Shown here one piece after another: positions 6,533 to 8,115 of a stretch of DNA of 8,115 nt (positions are counted from its first letter, which is position 1; the number at the start of each line of letters is the position of its first letter). Source of the stretch: ZC4RG30 sp031424095. Lineage in GTDB: Bacteria; Pseudomonadota; Gammaproteobacteria; Steroidobacterales; Steroidobacteraceae. Position numbers and translations under genes: made by a program. The stretch spans positions 1-8,115 of the forward strand of contig JANPGU010000188.1 of the NCBI GenBank assembly GCA_031424095.1. Direction: 5' to 3'. The notes under the pieces were generated by a model that saw only the letters and a list, made by a program, of their open reading frames with translations, did no database searches and had not been told where the DNA came from.

Positions 6533-7144
6533 ATGTCGATGCCTGTCATCCGGTTGTCGGCGGCCGCTGGTGCCACCGCGATACTCGTTCTACTGTCCAG
6601 CTGCGCATCGAAAGAGGCGCCTCCACCACCACCTGCAGCAGCGCCAACCGCTGCCGTGTTGCCCGGTGGACTCAAGCCCGTCGCCAGCGTCCTCGATCTG
6701 ATGCTTGATACCGTCGCACCGACCGCGGACGTGATGTGGAGCGCGGTAGGCACCGTCAGCACGCCGACCGGGTCGAAGGATCTTGCCCCCAGCACAGACG
6801 CCGAATGGGCTGCCGTGCGACAGAAGGCAGTGCTTCTGATGGAGGTCGCGAATCTGTTGGTGGTGGATGGGCGTGTCGTCGCGCATCCCGGCCAGACGAT
6901 GAAGGATCCGCCTGGAGAAACCGATCTCACGCCAGCGCAGGCGCAGGCCGCAATCGACAAGGACCGCGCCGCATTTGTCGGATTCGCAGCTGCGTTTCAA
7001 GGCGCGGCAGGCGACATGCTGGCCGCTATCGACAAGCGCGATGTAGAAGCCTATTCGACGGCCGGTGGCACACTCGATGAAGTGTGCGAGTCCTGCCACA
7101 CGCGTTTCTGGTACCCGAACGCCGCCAAGTCACCCGGCACCTGA
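6533..7144 (+). CDS. Predicted lipoprotein with one c-type haem motif (cytochrome c'/c556-like)
   Basis: Predicted 203-residue exported lipoprotein. Residues 1-24 form a signal peptide with lipobox LSSC (C24 lipidated), followed by a low-complexity linker rich in Pro and Ala (29-43). The remaining ~150 residues look helical and end in CESCHTRFWYP (C185, C188, H189), a single CxxCH haem-attachment site near the C-terminus. A C-terminal CxxCH after a helical domain is the layout of the four-helix cytochrome c'/c556 family; M57 or M68 could be the distal ligand. The likely location is an outer- or inner-membrane anchor facing the periplasm. The start is ATG 6533 with AGAGGA 6 nt upstream. It begins 24 nt after merR and may be co-transcribed. 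Its redox partner and function are unknown, and the cytochrome family placement is inferred from motif position and helix pattern, not alignment. Confidence 0.8.
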   Translation: MSMPVIRLSAAAGATAILVLLSSCASKEAPPPPPAAAPTAAVLPGGLKPVASVLDLMLDTVAPTADVMWSAVGTVSTPTGSKDLAPSTDAEWAAVRQKAVLLMEVANLLVVDGRVVAHPGQTMKDPPGETDLTPAQAQAAIDKDRAAFVGFAAAFQGAAGDMLAAIDKRDVEAYSTAGGTLDEVCESCHTRFWYPNAAKSPGT

Positions 7145-7669
7145 TCAGGCTTCCATCCGCCAGTCGTTGGTGAGCTTGTAGCGCGCCGTCTTGATGCGGC
7201 GGAACTGGCCATTCTCGATCCAGTAGAGACCGAAGCTCGTCACGCGGAACACCTCGCCGGCCTTCAGCGGCCGGTTGAAATAGTTGGGAACGGGCCAGTC
7301 CTTGTAGACATTGAATTCCGTCGGCAGCTCCACGCCAATGCCCGTGGCATCGGCGATGAAATGCGTCACCTCCACTTTCTCGTGGATGTGCGCCTTCACC
7401 TCGGCATAGAAATCACCGATGGCCTTGCTGCCTGCAAGCGTCGCATTGCCCAGCTCCAGCACCACCTGCGGGTGGTAGAAGTCCAGGAAGCGCGGGTCGT
7501 TGGCGTTGAACCAGCCCACGTACTGCATGTAGCGCTCACGGGAGATGATGCCGGCCGGGGCGGGCGCTGCAGCAAACAGCGGTGCGGCGGCGGTGGTGAG
7601 CGCGGCGGCGCTGCCCAGGGCGGCTCCGGTGGTCAGAAATTGACGGCGGTTTCGGGCTTTAAGGTTCAT
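7145..7669 (-). CDS. Tat-exported NTF2/SnoaL-like protein of unknown function
   Basis: Predicted 174-residue exported protein. The N-terminus has a twin-arginine signal, RNRRQFLTTGAAL (R8, R9), followed by an Ala-rich hydrophobic stretch, with likely cleavage near the AAA at 33-36. The mature ~135 residues have the alternating helix and strand character of the NTF2/SnoaL fold: RERYMQYVGWFNANDPRFLDFYHP, then AGSKAIGDFYAEVKAHIHEKVEVTHFIAD and the C-terminal strand FRVTSFGLYWIENGQFRRIK. Such proteins can be isomerases, hydratases or ligand-binding proteins, and no specific substrate can be read here. The ATG at 7669 has AAGGGG 6 nt upstream on this strand. The gene converges on the cytochrome-like gene; the two TGA stops abut exactly (TGATCA, 7142-7147), leaving no room for a terminator. 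The fold assignment is a judgement from sequence pattern. Confidence 0.8.
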   Translation of the reverse strand: MNLKARNRRQFLTTGAALGSAAALTTAAAPLFAAAPAPAGIISRERYMQYVGWFNANDPRFLDFYHPQVVLELGNATLAGSKAIGDFYAEVKAHIHEKVEVTHFIADATGIGVELPTEFNVYKDWPVPNYFNRPLKAGEVFRVTSFGLYWIENGQFRRIKTARYKLTNDWRMEA

Positions 7670-7697
7670 GCAGGACCCCTTTGTGCTTGCAAGCAGG

Positions 7698-7703
7698 TAT
7701 TAT
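7698..7703 (+). promoter_or_regulatory. Candidate tRNA-Pro promoter (-10 box)
   Basis: TATTAT (5/6 match to TATAAT) is 15 nt upstream of the mature tRNA start and is followed by a GC-rich stretch GCGCGTCCC. Such GC-rich discriminators are typical of stringently controlled stable-RNA promoters. I see no good -35 box at the right distance. Read on the minus strand, the overlapping bases give CATAAT (7699-7704), so the same AT patch could also serve the divergent Tat-protein gene. Confidence 0.45.
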
Positions 7704-7718
7704 GCGCGTCCCAACGGT

Positions 7719-7796
<78 letters not shown>

Positions 7797-7820
7797 CTAA
7801 ATCGCTTCATGCGGCAACTG

Positions 7821-7843
7821 CTTGTGGTCACCCTTGTGGTCAC
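7821..7843 (+). repeat. Tandem pair of CTTGTGGTCAC direct repeats
   Basis: CTTGTGGTCAC occurs at 7821-7831 and 7833-7843, a perfect 11-bp repeat with a 12-bp period. It begins 26 nt after the tRNA CCA end. Closely spaced direct repeats beside a tRNA 3' end are typical of arm-type integrase binding sites in integrated elements, but no integrase gene is in view, so the role is a guess. Confidence 0.7.
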
Positions 7844-8013
7844 TTTTAAGAAATTCCTGTTTGCGCCGGGCTTAGCGCCCCGAGTAAAGACAACGGGACA
7901 GGCACAGGACGAAAATTAGCGTCCGCAGTCGAAGTCGGATGGAGCCTCCCGAAGCACTTCAAGTCAAATCACCCGAAGTCGTCGTCTTGGCGATGTAAGT
8001 CGCCGCAAGCTGC

Positions 8014-8115
8014 TTATTGAGACTGCCCCGGGTAATTAAGAAGACACTCCAGATCAAGGGCTGCTGCGATCCGCAGGAGTGGGGCGAGTTGCCCCTATTT
8101 GCCTATAGCCTGCAG
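8014..8115 (-). pseudogene. Possible decayed C-terminus of a helix-turn-helix protein
   Basis: Read on the minus strand from the window edge, this frame gives LQAIGK, a TAG stop (8095-8097), then GQLAPLLRIAAALDLECLL and more until TAA at 8014-8016. The LLRIAAALDLECLL part resembles the last helix of Cro/C1-type (XRE, HipB-like) DNA-binding proteins, which often end in LLRIAAALGLEL-like sequence. The in-frame stop means it is either a broken fragment or a chance match. It is only 33 codons and runs off the window, so support is weak. Confidence 0.2.

Noticed and set aside
7809..7919. 36-codon frame after the tRNA starting at ATG 7809
   Set aside because: No Shine-Dalgarno sequence, no recognisable sequence, and its hydrophobic LLVVTLVVTF part is simply the translation of the direct repeats.
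7932..8002. Repeated AAGTCG words (7932, 7976, 7997) as a possible repeat array
   Set aside because: Short, irregularly spaced and without conserved flanks; not CRISPR-like and within chance expectation.

Overview
The window looks like a core chromosomal segment of a GC-rich gammaproteobacterium. The gene order thrS-infC-rpmI-rplT-pheS-pheT-ihfA-merR followed by a proline tRNA is a classic gammaproteobacterial arrangement. The IHF alpha subunit and the small MerR-type regulator closely resemble the versions found in pseudomonads and Xanthomonadales/Nevskiales-type bacteria. I cannot fix the genus from sequence alone.

Positions 1-6508 hold eight tightly packed co-directional genes. They are the 3' two thirds of thrS (threonyl-tRNA synthetase), infC (initiation factor IF3), rpmI (ribosomal protein L35), rplT (L20), pheS and pheT (the two phenylalanyl-tRNA synthetase subunits), ihfA (integration host factor alpha) and a MerR-family regulator. 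Spacings are a few bases, or the genes overlap (pheS/pheT by 4 nt, ihfA/merR by 23 nt), so this is probably one or a few overlapping transcription units serving translation and nucleoid structure. infC has no usable ATG. The best start is a rare AUA codon right after the thrS stop, in keeping with the known unusual starts of infC. The only sizeable gap inside the cluster (1723-1834, between infC and rpmI) holds a perfect 26-bp palindrome and a second hairpin, where an L20-type autoregulatory leader would be expected.

Positions 6533-7669 hold two accessory-looking genes in convergent orientation, with directly abutting stop codons. One encodes a lipoprotein with a single C-terminal CxxCH haem motif, resembling cytochrome c'/c556. 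The other encodes a Tat-exported small protein with an NTF2/SnoaL-like look. Nothing in the sequence ties them to the translation genes.

Positions 7719-7795 encode tRNA-Pro(GGG) with an encoded CCA, preceded by a good -10 box with a GC-rich discriminator. The last 320 bases after the tRNA have no convincing gene. They are lower in GC (about 55% by hand count) and contain two 11-bp direct repeats, a short repeat of the tRNA 3' end and a possible decayed helix-turn-helix gene fragment. This could be the edge of an integrated element at the tRNA, but no integrase is visible. I found no clearly new biological system. The most interesting points are the AUA-initiated infC, the infC-rpmI leader structure, an unusual residue in PheS motif 3 and the post-tRNA region.
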